Source: Fragilariopsis cylindrus CCMP1102
Taxonomy: Eukaryota; Bacillariophyta; Bacillariophyceae; Bacillariales; Bacillariaceae
Direction: 5' to 3'
Length of the DNA: 64,000 nt
Assembly: GCA_900095095.1 (NCBI GenBank)
Contig: FMBT01000298.1
Span: 372,001 to 436,000, forward strand
Positions 1 through 12,400 of the stretch are shown here, in pieces. Numbering within the stretch: position 1 is the first letter of the stretch; every line of letters begins with the position of its first letter. Position numbers and translations under genes: made by a program. The notes beneath the pieces were generated by a model that saw nothing but the letters and a program-made list of their open reading frames with translations, was not told the origin of the DNA and ran no database searches.

Positions 1-2
1 AT

Positions 3-515
3 TTCAAAGACGTAATACAAAAAATGATGGGTAAGAAAATGGGCGATACCATTGCTTACTATTTAGGGTACTACAAAAAATCTGATGACTATAGACTTCT
101 CAAGACTGTTGTGTGGAAGAAAGAATAGAAAAGGCTAAAGATCATTGTGTTATTTGTGATCAGGGGGGTAGTCTTCTAATCTGTGATGGATGCGAAAGTG
201 AATGGCACATGACGTGTGCTAAACCTGCACTAAAGACTGTACCGGAAAGTCGGTGGGAATGCGATGTATGCGTCGATCGTAAGTTTTTAGAAAGTAGAAA
301 GCGTATTCTGAAGATATTAGTTCGAATATGAATGATCAAAAACAGAGAAAAAGATGAAGGTAGAAGTGCCACTACCCGTAGTAGAGACTAATAACGATGT
401 ATCGAAAGGGCTACCTTTGCACGTTATTGCGGCTGTCAAGGCGTGTACAAGTAACATCAGTTCGATTTTATCGACCTCATCAAAAGAAATCGAGACAAGC
501 AAACAACCGAATTGA
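3..515 (+). CDS. SANT-like + PHD-finger chromatin protein, 3' part
   Basis: This is the C-terminal part of a gene that enters from the left edge of the window. Positions 3-128 encode a SANT/Myb-like helix pattern (GDTIAYYLGYYKKSDDYRLL). A C4HC3 PHD finger follows in another frame at about 95-278 (CVIC, ICDGC, WHMTC, WECDVC). A GT-AG intron at 279-345 (67 bp, GTAAGT donor, AACAG acceptor) leads in phase to a last exon at 346-515 ending TGA. PHD fingers read histone H3 tails, and SANT modules accompany histone-modifying complexes, so a nuclear chromatin role is inferred. The change from the SANT frame to the PHD frame near 115-128 (A-rich) has no credible intron and equals one missing base. The gene is either broken there or the sequence has an error. 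Domain calls are fairly sure; the exact family is not. Confidence 0.6.
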
Positions 516-549
516 TAAATAAATAAATATATATATATATATATATTTC

Positions 550-768
550 TACTATTGATAAAATATTGAATATGTTGATTTACTTTACGTACTGTTTAAT
601 AATTCATTTTCCTCTTTTTTTTGCTCCACGTCGTTGTAATCAGACGCGGCTGCTGCCATGCATGTACAGATAAAAATATTGATCATGTCGATCTACTTTA
701 CTGTTAAATCAATTTTCCCCTTTTGTTTCTTCCTCCACGTCGTTGTCATCGGACGCTGCCGCTGCTGC
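550..768. repeat. Diverged tandem duplication of about 108 bp
   Basis: Two head-to-tail copies, about 556-660 and 664-768, share the blocks 'ctccacgtcgttgt', 'gttgat..actttac' and 'gctgctgc'. On the minus strand the upstream copy is the acidic C-terminal tail of the MYND gene (ASDDNDVEEETKGEN). The downstream copy still reads as a similar tail (ASDYNDVEQKKEEN) beyond that gene's stop. An AT dinucleotide run (about 525-546) lies alongside. Confidence 0.7.
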
Positions 769-2532
769 TACTACTGCTTTACAAATATTACGGTGTTCTT
801 TCCAGTCAGCTTTCTGACAGGAGCGGCTACAATACTTGACCGTTTACAACCAGAACACTGTTTGAGATTGACATTGTCCATATCATCTTCGGAGATGAAG
901 CAATTGGCGCAAGAATCTCTTTCTTCGTTCGTTTTGTTTCTACTCGTGCTATTCGCTCGAGTTTGCAAACAATCAAAACATGCCCAGCAACAGCCTTGAC
1001 GACAGAAGCTTGTATTGGAAGACCCACCTTTGCAGTCGGCACAGAAATCTTGGTTGCAAAACATGCATGTGTTGTAGTCCGGTTACATTCAGAACTTAGT
1101 AAAAGGAAAAAAGGAAATGATTGTTTTATCTTTAGAAGATAGTTTGAGAAAAAGAGAACATACATTCCTTCAAATTAGAAAGCGACTTACCAGCTCATTT
1201 CCTCGCACATGTTGCATAAGATTCCTTCTCTGCATCCACTACAATAAAATGAGTCGCAATTTTTACACATATATGTAAATGCACATTCCGAGCAAGGCGT
1301 ATTTCCGCAAAGGGAACAACCGATTCCGCCGAATTCGTCACAACCACAACAAAAGAATTCTCGCAGAGATCACAATAAAACGATTCCTTACAGTGTTCAC
1401 AGCCATTACTTCACATTTTGAACACCGATCTCCATCTCGGCAATTTGTGCAAATGATCTATCCATACTTCACATTCATAAATATCGCTATAAATCAGATA
1501 AAAATATTGTATTCAAAGAGAAGGTGAGATATACAATGCTTCCGTTACACCAATTCAAACACACATACACCCACGATCTCTTGTTTACCTATTACTACGT
1601 ACCCATTTAGGTCCAGTACATTCCAAGCAAGATGTAAACAAACATTCATGACATGTGGATGACGGCATGCATTTTGTATGGTAACATATCGCATGATTCA
1701 CAAAACATCCATCGAACAGGAAGACAGTACGAATTATCGTCGTGACAACCTTTCTTGTTACAGATAAATCTCCCCTCATGGCATCATCACAAGCGTCTTG
1801 GTCTCACAAGCAAGATTTCCACATGTAAAAATATCGTCGTATATCTCAAAATCGTTACAACAAGGACACCTTTTCTTGTTATGGAATCTAGCCATTCGAC
1901 AATCAAGACAATCCGGAGAAAACGATGGTGGTTTGCCGTCCACGCAATATCGGTATCGTCAGTCTTTGTAGTAACATAGCAGCCGAAATGAAAGCCTGCT
2001 GCTCTAAACACCACAACAAGAATCGTATATTATTATCAGCACCGGTACTGTCATCGTTATCTTGATCTTGATCTTGACCTCGATCTCGATGACGATGTCG
2101 ATTATGTTCCGCATAATCCTCGTATGTTAGATCTAATTTTACTCCATGGATTTTACAGTAACGTTGACTTAATTGTGGAAACGAATTTGTATTCCATTGA
2201 CTTGTAAAAGTGAGATCATATCTGCAGGAACGAGAAAACGAGAACAGATCAAATTATTAAAGACTTGTCCTGAAATGTATTTCGTAATGGAAACGGGGTG
2301 GTAGTAGCAGTAGCAGTAGCAGTAGCAGTAGCAGTTGAAATAGATGCTGATTTACTACGGGCAGAAGTAGTAATAGAGAGATTGATCCTCCTCCTCCTCC
2401 TCCTCCTTTTCGTTCCCCTTCCTCGACATTATTATTTATCGCCGCGGCCTCTACCATCTTTTGCTCGACGACCATCTTCTTGGTATCCGTCCCATTACCA
2501 TTGTCAGAATACCTACGAGTACGAGAGATCAA
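709..2532 (-). pseudogene. Cys-rich MYND-finger protein, split by many frame slips
   Basis: On the minus strand a long cysteine-rich protein can be followed from an ATG at 2532 to a TGA at 709-711, but only by changing frame about every 100 bases. Clusters seen in order include CLDCRMARF, RCPCCNDF, CNKKGCHDD, FCESCD, CTNCRDGDRCSKC, CEHCKESFYCDLC, CDSFYCSGC, CFDCLQ and a C-terminal MYND finger (CSGCKR, YCSRSC, KADWKEHRNIC) followed by an acidic tail. MYND fingers bind proline-rich partners. Introns with GTAAGT and GTACGT donors are visible near 1190 and 1600. Nearly every frame change corresponds to one missing base, and each open piece keeps its cysteines and lacks internal stops. It is listed as a pseudogene because it cannot be translated as it stands. 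Deletion-biased sequence error is an equally good explanation. Confidence 0.55.
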
Positions 2533-3988
2533 GGAATATATGATTCGAAGCTGTCGGTTGATGGGTTGAAAAAAGAAACGACTTTGGCTTTATAAGATTG
2601 AAATAATAGTAGAAAAGAAATAATGACACTATAAATCGACAAATACCGCACAACACAAGTGCCGTTAAGTACAGCGCACAAACGGCGCGGTCATTTTAGG
2701 AATGCTTATTTAAAAGCTAACTAAACTAACTTTTAAAGTGCGGAAGGCAAAGAGATGTAATTAGTGGATCCTTTAAAACAGTCTTCAGTAAATAGTGAGT
2801 TTTCTTATTTGCTAGAGTACAAATATATCCTTTTGATTGTGCTGTTCAATATTCAATACATTCATTAATGCACTGTAATTGCATTCCACATTTTTGACTA
2901 TTAATGATGATGATGTCCAATCAGACCGACTGCATCTTGCTTTGGTTGACCCTCTGATGTTTGATTAGAGTTAAAATAACGACCATGAGCACTATTCAAT
3001 CAAAGTCAAAATGACTCCAATGTTTTATTAATTCCACCCATCTGTTAAGTTCTATTCAAATTCTTTGCTTCTTAGACTTCTTCTCACTGTGCAAAAATTT
3101 CCATTCATTATTGCGAGAACTGAGAGGGGAACAAATTGACCCACAAAGTCAAAGTACAGGAATAGCACAGAGAGAGAGAGAGAGGGGAGAGCAAATACTA
3201 AGCAGGAGATCAAGGGAACAGCAACACTTGATCATAGAGCAATATTAGAGAGAGAGAGAGAGATCATATGAAATGATATAAGAAGGAATCAACAATGGCT
3301 TCCAAAAATTCCTTGCCTCCATTGAAGACACAAAACTTAATGGGAGAGGATACCACCTTCACTCAATGTAAGATCAAGAAAAGGCAATCCACTAGCTAAA
3401 TATTGCAACTTTGATAGAGCTAATATAATTTTACAATACTACAATGAATGGCATCAACAACAATGAATGCTCATAATCCCCAACAACAAGTTCGAAGAAT
3501 TTCTAGCTGCAATCAACACTAACTGCCAGTCAGATTCTGAAGCAGGTCCTATAGTAGAATTAGAAGTGGATTAGATACCAAAATCAAAGCACAAGCAAAG
3601 AAAAGGAATTCTTCATGGCTGGAAAGTTTGAGACTCACTCAATTCAAAAATTGTTAGATTTAGAGAAAAGACCGGAATTTTCGCGACACATAATGCACGT
3701 GCATCGCGAGTGGTATCACGAAAAAAAGCACGGAGTGAGTCGAGTTGAGTCGATCCAACTTTATTTTATCGCTTATTTCATACCGTTGAAGAGTTTATTT
3801 AGATCGACCACCTCATTTTTTTATGTGTTTTGACAATAAGAGCGACTGAAAGAAGAAAAAAAATAACAATTTGACACATCCTTCAAGAGATCTCACTAAT
3901 AGTACTATTAATAGAAAATGTCAGATCACACCCGGATAATAGTGTTCATAACAGTAATTTGTAGAAAAAAAGAATAGAATACCTGAAG
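2533..3988. other. Gene-poor stretch
   Basis: No convincing gene is seen. There are GA microsatellites near 3171-3192 and 3247-3263. A short coding-like piece at about 3490-3575 (KFEEFLAAINTNCQ) stops at once and may be a remnant of something older. An open frame from 3615 to 3833 has no recognisable domain and is not called. Confidence 0.4.
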
Positions 3989-4689
3989 ATGGAGACTCCA
4001 ATTAATGAATTCGAGAAAGAATCTAGTACGAAGTTAGTTGTTGTGGATGGTGCTGATGTTGACGACTACGTTCTGATCGATAAGACCGAAAGACGAGCAC
4101 ATATTTGCTGGTAAGTATATTAAGATTGTCGTATATCTGAAAAATCCCACCATGCCGTTTGAACATACCTCCCACTGACCTATGTTGTTGTTGTTGTTGT
4201 TGTTGTTATTCTACGCGCTCTCGTTATTACTGATTATTTTCACTTATGAAGTGGATGCGATACGAGGAACGCAATAATTGTTGTCAATGTCATCAGTATA
4301 TGCTTTTACTTAATGGCTATTATTAGTTTTTCATTAATAGCAAATGATACACTAACTACGACGATGATCAGGTACAAAATGTAATGGATACGTTAGATGG
4401 AACAAAGATAGGTTTAACGATTTCCATATTTGTTGTGGGTTTGGTCTGTAATTTAACGGCAATATTTGGTGCAGTCTTCTATAACAGGATTGCAGTCACG
4501 ATAGGAGCCCTGTGGTTTTTATCCGAGACTATTCGAAGCTTGTGTTTCTATGATATCTATAGTGCAATGATGGCAGCCGGATTCTTTTATCCACATACAG
4601 TCTTCTTTTTCGAGTTGAAGAATGGTGTAATGAGTAGAGAAAATTATCCCAAGGAAAAGGTCTGTTGCGATTGCTGCTGCAGCTGTTAG
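3989..4689 (+). CDS. Small multi-pass membrane protein, paralogue of the gene at 18.2 kb
   Basis: Exon 1 is 3989-4110, followed by a phase-2 GTAAGT...AG intron at 4111-4251 and exon 2 from 4252. The product has a short acidic N-terminus, a CC(G)CDTR-N motif just after the intron, three or four hydrophobic segments and a C-terminal NGVMSRENY..EKVCC cysteine tail. The gene at 18231-18875 on the minus strand has the same layout, the same intron position and phase, and the same C-terminal motif, so the two are paralogues. The family is not one I can name. Between about 4345 and 4380 the frame must move back one base to link the first membrane segment with the rest (from MDTLDGTKIG, 4384). This is either a lesion or a sequence error. 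The cysteine-rich tail could be palmitoylated; that is inference. Confidence 0.6.
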
Positions 4690-5902
4690 ATTCAATGATT
4701 GTTTGTAGTCATAATTTGACTGTTAAAAATTCCATAATTTGTATATTAAAATATATGTATCCTACTAGACTAACCGAGCTCGTATTGTCCGACTGCGTGA
4801 GCTCAAACGAATCGGATCGGATCGGATCGGATCGGATCGAAAACGATTTCAACTACGAATGAATCGAATCAAAACAACAAAATATTGGCTCGGGAAGACA
4901 ACGTCCTCGGTGACAATTAATTATTTGGTATAATGCTTGTCTCTGCTAAGGCTATTATGTGAATAAATACCGTAAGAGTGCTCTTTTTTCGATTCTGAAT
5001 CGACAAAGATTAATATAGTTTCCACCATCATTACCTCTGAATAAAAGTAGTGTATAGTCTAGGAGATAATAGATAGTCGTAGTAGTAGTAGTAGTAGTAG
5101 TGTAGTACTTTTATCTAAGCACCCCCCCCCCCCCCCCCATAATTGACAACATAGTTACACTTGATCAATTTATCTAGCAGAGCAGACAGCGATTCATTTC
5201 AATTATGAATGTATGCTTGTTACAGCAATTGCCTTTCAATGATTGTATGTACACTGTACAAAGTACTGCTGCACATAGTATCTAAATGTTTTGGATCTGA
5301 CACAATTTTTATGTAAAATGGTACATCTTGAGTTGAAGTTGTGGTTTCCTTCATTCAATATATGTTATAGTATATTGGTCTAACCTTCTGCATCCTTACA
5401 GAATGAATTGGATTCTCAAAATAATTATTCTCCTCTACTATGTTCCAAGCTCGAACCTCAATTGTAGTGTGTGCGTGCGTGCGCGTCGTGTGTGTGTGTG
5501 TGTGTGTGTGTGCAGTATCAAAGTGTCATCATATCAAAGCACAATATAACAAGACACAATGAATGCTGCTACACAAAACAACAAACCTGTCTGGCTGACA
5601 GCAGACTTTGAATAAGCTAATGATATTAGAATAACATTATTTAAATACACATTATTATTGCTCTATTATTGTCAGACGAAAAGAATGCTGTACCGTATAA
5701 TAGGTGGGGGAGGCGATTTTTTAACTATTTCGTGTCAATTTATTTTTCATCACATCCAATAATTTCGCACCAAAGTTGAAGGTTCAAGGTTCAAGCGACA
5801 ACATTGAATAAACTGACAAACTAAATCAACACAGTTGTGATTTCGCAATACGGAGACATCAAAGAATATACACACAAGAACAGAAAAGACACATCATCTA
5901 CC
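4690..5902. other. Intergenic, low-complexity runs
   Basis: No gene is seen. The stretch holds a GGATC pentanucleotide repeat (about 4812-4839), an AGT repeat (about 5078-5102), a 17-base C run (5122-5138) and a GT/GC dinucleotide run (about 5468-5512). Confidence 0.7.
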
Positions 5903-6930
5903 ATGGCAGGTTCGTTCGACGAAGTTTCACAAGATGCATATTCCAAAATTGTCGAGGCGCTTTCGAAAGACATGCCTTTGATATTTCATGGTTCCGGCGA
6001 CGTTGTTCCGTCTGAAATAAATCGAGAATCCACGAGAATTGTAGCTGAACTGACAGCAAATTACATCAGCAACTTAGTAGCAGCTGCGGTTGATTCCCAA
6101 GAGATTTTAAACGACGGTCAACGACCACCTTTACCACCCCCACCGCTTGTGTCGAAAGAAAAAAGACGGAAGCCTCCACTACCTTCAAAATATGAGTGGC
6201 CACCATCGCTACTCGCTAGTAACGGAGCAAAAGGAAAGGCAGCCGGTAGCAAAAAGAAAAAGGCTATCACTGCTGCTGCAGGAGCTGCTGCTATCGCTGC
6301 TGCTACCACAAGTATTAAGGAAGCACCTGTAAAAAGGAATATTGCGAGCAACATTAAACCAGGCGTAGTGAATAACAATAAATTCGGGGAGAAGAAGAAA
6401 CGAAAACGTCGAGACGTTGACTATTGGGACGAACCTTTACCAGAACCAAAGATAAAAATAAATCAGAACAGGCATCGATGGAAGAAGGTATAGTGTACGA
6501 GGGTGTACCGATTGAGGACTGGGTTGGTGTTGCGGGGGTTGATTTCTTCGAAGATAGTCGGATCCGGAAAGCTCATGTGGCATTACCCACAGCTATTGGC
6601 GCACAATGTTTCATCTTCCCTGTCTGTCATGACAAACATTTGTACGGGAAAATATTGGAAATTCAGGCAACTCGACGATCAATGGAACCCCTCTTGCAAG
6701 ATTCGGTCGTTATGAATGTTATCCGTAACGAGGGTTTATTACAAGGATCGGGAGCTCTACGAAAACGCACAAGATTTTCAAATCCACTGAAGAAGGATGG
6801 GGGGGACACACAAGAAGACGAAGATGATGAACCAGAGACGACTGATTATTTGGAAGATGAAGATTCGGGACGACCTATTTGGCCAGGTTTGGACGAATTG
6901 TTGCCAATGCATACTACCATGGATTTTTGA
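5903..6930 (+). CDS. Putative histone-fold-like nuclear protein
   Basis: The start is chosen at 5903 because its context (accATGGca) is a good Kozak match. A longer in-frame reading back to 5837 lacks an ATG. Residues 1-75 form a helical region (SEINRESTRIVAELTANYIS) that resembles the histone-fold / bromodomain-associated helices of TAF-type proteins. Pro-, Lys- and Ala-rich linkers with basic clusters (KKKRKRR, a likely nuclear signal) follow, then a conserved-looking DYWDEPLPEPKIK. The second half (EGVPIEDWVGVAGVDFFED to the stop at 6930) lies one frame back. The change falls in the A-rich stretch around 6440-6460 and equals one missing A, so a homopolymer error or lesion is likely. Assignment to a TFIID/SAGA-like complex is only a suggestion. 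Confidence 0.5.
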
Positions 6931-7340
6931 AATCACGACAACACGAGCTTAGCATATATATAGTATCTTAATACTTAGTTATCAGTTTTTCCGTTTCAAA
7001 GCAAATGCCTATTGTTTTTTAAAGATAAGTATACTTCGTCAAATAATCCTTAAGGTTTATTTGGAAAACATGTACTATACTTTACACAAGTATACGATCA
7101 CTTCCGAATCGCCTACTACAAAGAGACACGGTATCAAAAGTCCTGGAATAAATGATATTTTTCTTTGCACTTTTATAAGGATGATGATGGTATACTAGGA
7201 TATTTGGATTTCTTTGCACTTTTATAAGGATGATGGTGGTATACTAGGATATTTAGAGAGACATGGCTTCAAACAAAGGTATTTGTCTTTCATCTAAGTT
7301 TTTGAGAAAATATACTAATATGTTGTCAGAAGGAAGTTTA
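6931..7340. other. Intergenic, convergent 3' ends
   Basis: This lies between the stop of the putative histone-fold gene and the end of the minus-strand protease gene. Apart from the 49-bp tandem repeat at 7160-7257, nothing is recognised. Confidence 0.7.
7160..7257. repeat. 49-bp tandem duplication
   Basis: Two nearly identical 49-bp copies (7160-7208 and 7209-7257), each beginning 'tttctttgcacttttataag'. They lie in the probable 3' UTR of the protease gene. Confidence 0.85.
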
Positions 7341-8752
7341 CTACCAGTTATTATCTCTACTAGATGACTGGAGAGGTCTGTTTGTTGCGTTGATTTTTCT
7401 ACGAAGTTCTCTGCACCGTTCTCCTTCGTACATATTGAATATTCTCTTGTCTTCTGGTAGCCACTTTTGCATGTCTTTGATTCGAGATTCATCAGATGGG
7501 TGAGTAGACAAAAATTCAGGAGGTTTATTTGTCAAATTATTGTCGCTACCTTCTTTACTTGCATCATCCATTCTTTGAAATACATGACTAAGAGCTTCAG
7601 GATCGTAACATGCTTCTGCTGCTAGACGCATACCAATCCCATCTGCCTCTAATTCAAGTTCTCTAGAATGGGGTAATGAACTAAGGATTGTTGCTGCTGG
7701 CATGAAAATTATGAAAAAGCTTCCACTTGGATCAACAAAAAGACTCAATGCAGCTAAGATACTAACCACAGCGCTACTTGACATCTTTTCACCTAGATGC
7801 CTAGCAAGGTTGTGTGCCATCTCGTGGCCCTATTAATTGATTAGTAAACCAAATTATGACCCGAATTTAAGAGAGATAAAAAATTTAAGCAACATACGAA
7901 TGATACAAATGGAAGATAATATTATTCTTTCATCACATAAAAAAATTAGTCTGCAGAAGGGGGGTACCGTATATCCTTACCAATATCCCTCCAATTTCAT
8001 CTTCTGTCCTTGCATATCTGCACATTCCAGTCAGGACTATATTTCAAAAGAGAGATATGAGAGATCACTGGATCCGATTAGAAAGCTAACCTAGACAATA
8101 TAAGATATACGCCACCCGATAGAGTTAAATCATTACAAGACTTACAAAATACATGATTTCCAGGTAAGACAAATGCATTTGCCTGGTCGGAATCGACAAC
8201 AGTAAAGGTTACATTATTTGTATCAAAGTAGTCCAAATTATTTTCCTTTGCAAATTTCCCTGCTGCATGAAATATTCTCTTCCCAACTCGTTCAATTGTA
8301 ATCGATATAGGATGATTACGAGGAAGTATATTATTTTTGTGTTCAATAAGAAGTTGTAGGTATGCTTCTTTGCCCATTTGCTTCTCATAGTCAGGCCCAG
8401 TCGCTAGCCAACGGCGGCGACCCGTTAATGGAGCAAAATCTTGATGTCGACAATAGGAATATATTCCACCTACGATCGGTATTCCTCCCCAAAAGTAGAC
8501 ATATAGTGGTATATGTTGTCCTGTTGTTTTTCGTTGATGACCACGATCTTTTTTTGGTTTTGTCGGTCGAAGTATAAGACGTTTACGATTAGTCGAAGAG
8601 AAAGTACGAATATCTCGTCGTCTATTTCGAAAAATTGTTGAGAGTGGACCATTTGGTGATCCTGTTGCATGTAGCTTCGCCGTCGCTGTGTTGGTGGCTC
8701 GGGCTATTCGCCATATTCGAAAAGTAGCAGATACGGATACCCGCGTTGTCAT
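7341..8752 (-). CDS. OMA1: OMA1-type mitochondrial M48 metallopeptidase
   Basis: Three exons on the minus strand: 8752-8146, 8036-7981 and 7829-7341, with GT-AG introns of 109 and 151 bp, giving about 383 residues. The zinc site HEMAH is created at the second splice junction (LGHEMAHNLARH). The third ligand region ELEADGIGMRLAAEA and the family signature STHPSDESRI follow. A NAFVLPG strand precedes the metal site, as in OMA1. The N-terminus is rich in Arg/Ser/Thr without acidic residues, consistent with mitochondrial import, and a hydrophobic stretch (IPLYVYFWGGIPIVGGIY) precedes the protease domain. OMA1 cleaves inner-membrane proteins under stress. Its start is 693 bp from the divergent BEACH gene. 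The splice model reproduces the expected family alignment, so confidence is high. Confidence 0.87.
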
Positions 8753-9445
8753 TATTGAAACAGTGTTTTAGTTTTATTACTGTATACTGTATTCTTTGGA
8801 AATTTGCTGGTCACTGCTGTGACGTTCGGCGTTAATCGACTCGACTTGACCTGACTCGTTCCAGAAAACTTAATGGATCATCGTCTTTGTAATGCACTAC
8901 TTGTATATGGATGATATTCGAAACAGGTCCAGAGATTCAATGAGTGAAATGCACAAAATACAAAATTTAATGTCATGCTGGGATCTTTCGACAGCCTACA
9001 GAATTTCAGAGAAATTGTGAAATTGTAATTTTGTTCGTGGTTGAATCAATCAATAATTAATTTTACTTAAGCTAAAACCTGAAACTAAAATAAATCAACG
9101 AATTGCAATCAATATTTTTGTGTGCTTACGGTACTCGCTAAGGTTACACTACCGGTAGGACTAGGCTACACTAATAAATCAATACTAGTACATACTTTGA
9201 AATTATTGTTACACGAAAGTCTAAGTTACAACTTTAAACTCGTTTTCGTTCTATCATACTACTTGTATCTCAACGACGACAATCGAATCGAATCATCGAA
9301 TCGAAGAGTCTGAATAAAGGAAGAAAACAAGAGAAAACCAGAAAACAACAATAGCGAATCGTAGCTTATCGAAGAATCTGAATAGAACAAACGAAGAAAA
9401 CAAAAGGAAAAATCAGAAAACAACAATAACCCAAAACAGTCAGTC
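8753..9445. other. Divergent promoter region with 5' UTR repeat
   Basis: This separates the starts of the OMA1-type gene (minus) and the BEACH gene (plus). Two diverged copies of an AC/AG-rich segment (about 9296-9357 and 9364-9431), each ending 'cagaaaacaacaata', occupy the probable BEACH 5' UTR. No TATA box can be assigned with confidence. Confidence 0.55.
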
Positions 9446-12400
9446 ATGACCGGGTCCTGGTTTGGGACAGCAGAAGCCAATCCTCACAATGGATCTACTA
9501 TTAATATGAAAGAGGCCGTAAAAGCACTGTATCCTCAAAAAGCGGGTCGTTGGGTTGAACACAATACAGATAGATCACGATTTAGTAAACTTTTGTTGGA
9601 ACACGGTGAAAAACATCTTCAGGATTGGGCCGTAATCGCTTATACTACCCCGACTTTTCGTCACTCTACATCAAACTCCGGGTCTGGTGGTGGTGGTGGT
9701 GGAGCTGGGGGATCTCTGACGGCTCCTCGTAAGAAAGTTGAAACTACCTGGGCGGCTCATCAATCTCCAGTGGCACGATCTCCACGGAAATCTTCGTCCT
9801 CGTCTTCGGCTGCCTCTCGACAGAAAAAGAAGGCACTTGATAAAGATTCATATCCCACTGCCCACTTAACAAAGATTGAAGGGCGGTTACATCTTTGTAC
9901 TAAATCATTAATATTTGAGCCTAGTGATTTCGCTCGACCAATCATTCGATGTCCTTTTAATAGAATGGATTCACCTCCGAAAGAATATCCAAATAAAACA
10001 GAAGATCCCTCGGTGAAATCATTTGAGGCCATGACGGTTGAATTCGAATCATCCCGACACCACACAATGAAAGCAAATAATGCAATTGCAGCTTTTGAAA
10101 GTGTTCCTGTTAATACTCGTTTTCGATTCACATTTTTGCACTCATCTCCTACGTCATTCGTAGACCTGTGCAAACATTTGTTCACTATTTGGCATAATTA
10201 TAAATCAAAACCGGGACAACATCACGATCATCATTCGTCAAGTCTATCAGAATTAGATGAGCTTCTAAAACCAATGTTAGACAGACCGTTTGATCCTGTT
10301 AACTTGTTGGACGTTCGAGAGCGAGTATTGACCTCAAATATCCGATGCAACCTCCTCACGCCACTGCAGGCGCAACCCGGTTGCATGGTCGTTACGCAAG
10401 AACGGATGTATTTCCAACCCGCGGTTGGTGTGATAAATTTTGAAACAACACCGCAAGCGAGCACATGGTTCTTTCAACGTGATTTACAGGCAACGGCTCG
10501 TCGCTATTATGGATTGAAGGATTCGGCATTGGAACTATTCTGGAAGGACGGAAGCAGTACCCTCTTCGGTTTTGAACGTAAGCATGAGCGAGAGCAAGTC
10601 TTTCGTTTGCTACCGACTCACAGGAATACCAACAACATTATCCCATGTCATACTGATAGAGAATTCATTGTACAAGCATCTCAAGAGTGGCAAAGAGGAA
10701 ATGTCAATAATTACGACTATTTGTTATTGTTGAATAGTGCCGCTGGACGGTCTGTCCAAGATTTGTCGCGATATCCCGTTTTTCCTTGGATTATTTCTGA
10801 TTACGAGTCGACAACACTCGATTTAACAAATGAAAAAACATTCCGAGATTTGACTAAACCAATAGGCGCTTTAAACAAGAAACGATTGGACTATTTTAAG
10901 CAAAGATTTGAAGGCATGGCTGAAATGGAAGACCCTTTTTTATATGGGACACATTATTCTGCCGCAGGTTATGTCCTGTACTAGTAAGTTAATGATGATA
11001 CTATCATATTTAATGAAATAAAAGTGGTGTGTGTGTGTGGGTGTGTGTGGGTGTGTGTATGTAACTCTAGCCTTTCTACTACTGTTGAAACATTAAGCTA
11101 ATAAACTTCGGCATGATGGTTTTTTCTTTCTTTTCCCCCCGTACTTCTCAGCTTGGTTCGTAGTATGCCCGAGCACATGTTGTGCTTGCAGAATGGCAAG
11201 TTTGATGCACCTGACCGCATGTTTCATTCTATACATTCGTGCAACGCTTGTGTCTTGTCAAATCATGCCGACGTTAAGGAACTTACTCCTGAATTTTATA
11301 ACCCAAACAATGACTTTGACTTTTTAATCAACGCGCGAGGACTCCAACTAGGTGCGACTCAAAATGGAGATCGTGTCGATGACGTTTCTCTACCCCCTTG
11401 GGCCAAGTCCGCTCGAGACTTCCTGAGAAAGAATAACAAGGCATTAGAATCAGAGATATGTACGGCCACGTTACCCCGATGGATCGACTTAATATTTGGG
11501 AGTAAGTCTCGTGGAGATGCAGCGAAAGAAGCAAACAATCTTTTTCATCGATCTGCATACCTTGGACCGTCAGATTTAGCAGCATTACCCACGCAGGAAG
11601 AACGATTTCAAGCAGAGCTGCAAGCGACCGAATTCGGAATTGTTCCCGACCAACTCTTTGTCGGGCGTCATCCTCTGCGCCATGAAACAGTCGATGATAG
11701 TTTTGTCAATCCAGATGTAGGTCGTACCTTTAGCGGGACCGATGATGGCAAGGCAGAAACCTGGGAATTACTCGAGTCGCCATCGACAGACAGTCATGAC
11801 CTACAACACAACATCGGTCAAGATCCATCAGAAGATAGTGTCGACGTAAAAACGCAAAATATATTGTCGGAAAATCCGGAAAATCCTTTTCACTATGATA
11901 CGAGCGAACGATTTGGAGAAGAACATCAGCGCGATAGAAAATCCTTCAAAGATCGTCACTCGATTCCTATTAGTGGAAGTGGGGATCTAGGAGATAGTAT
12001 TGAAGCTAGTGCAAGAATGTCTTCCTTCTCTCATCTTGGCAAGGAAACTACATATCCGAATGCTTCGTCTTATGGCGATCCCGAGGAAAAAGTTACCTCA
12101 CCACGATCTACTATCAGTTCTTCTTCACCGACGAAGCCAACTCCAGCAAATTCTGCTGAATGGGATATAAAGTTTATAGAAAGAAAGAAAGTCCACGAAG
12201 ACGCAATATCTGGATGCGCAATGTTTCCGGTAGAAGGAGATCGATGCATGCTTGTGACATCCTCTCTAGATGGTGGTCTCAAGGTCCACACAGTTGATCT
12301 TGGACTTTCTGATTCGGAAAAGAAACAAAACGAGGGTGGCATCACGGGAACTTTGAGCCGTTTCTCTTACATTACAATGTCTCGTGGTCAGAATTCACAA

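Noticed and set aside
2257-2532. Leu-rich run read as a transmembrane segment at the start of the MYND gene
   Set aside because: It arises from a GTA/CTG trinucleotide repeat read in the wrong frame. The neighbouring frame gives a Thr/Ala run that continues more plausibly.
3615-3833. 72-codon open frame as a gene
   Set aside because: No domain, no neighbour support, and an AT-rich hydrophobic end typical of chance frames.
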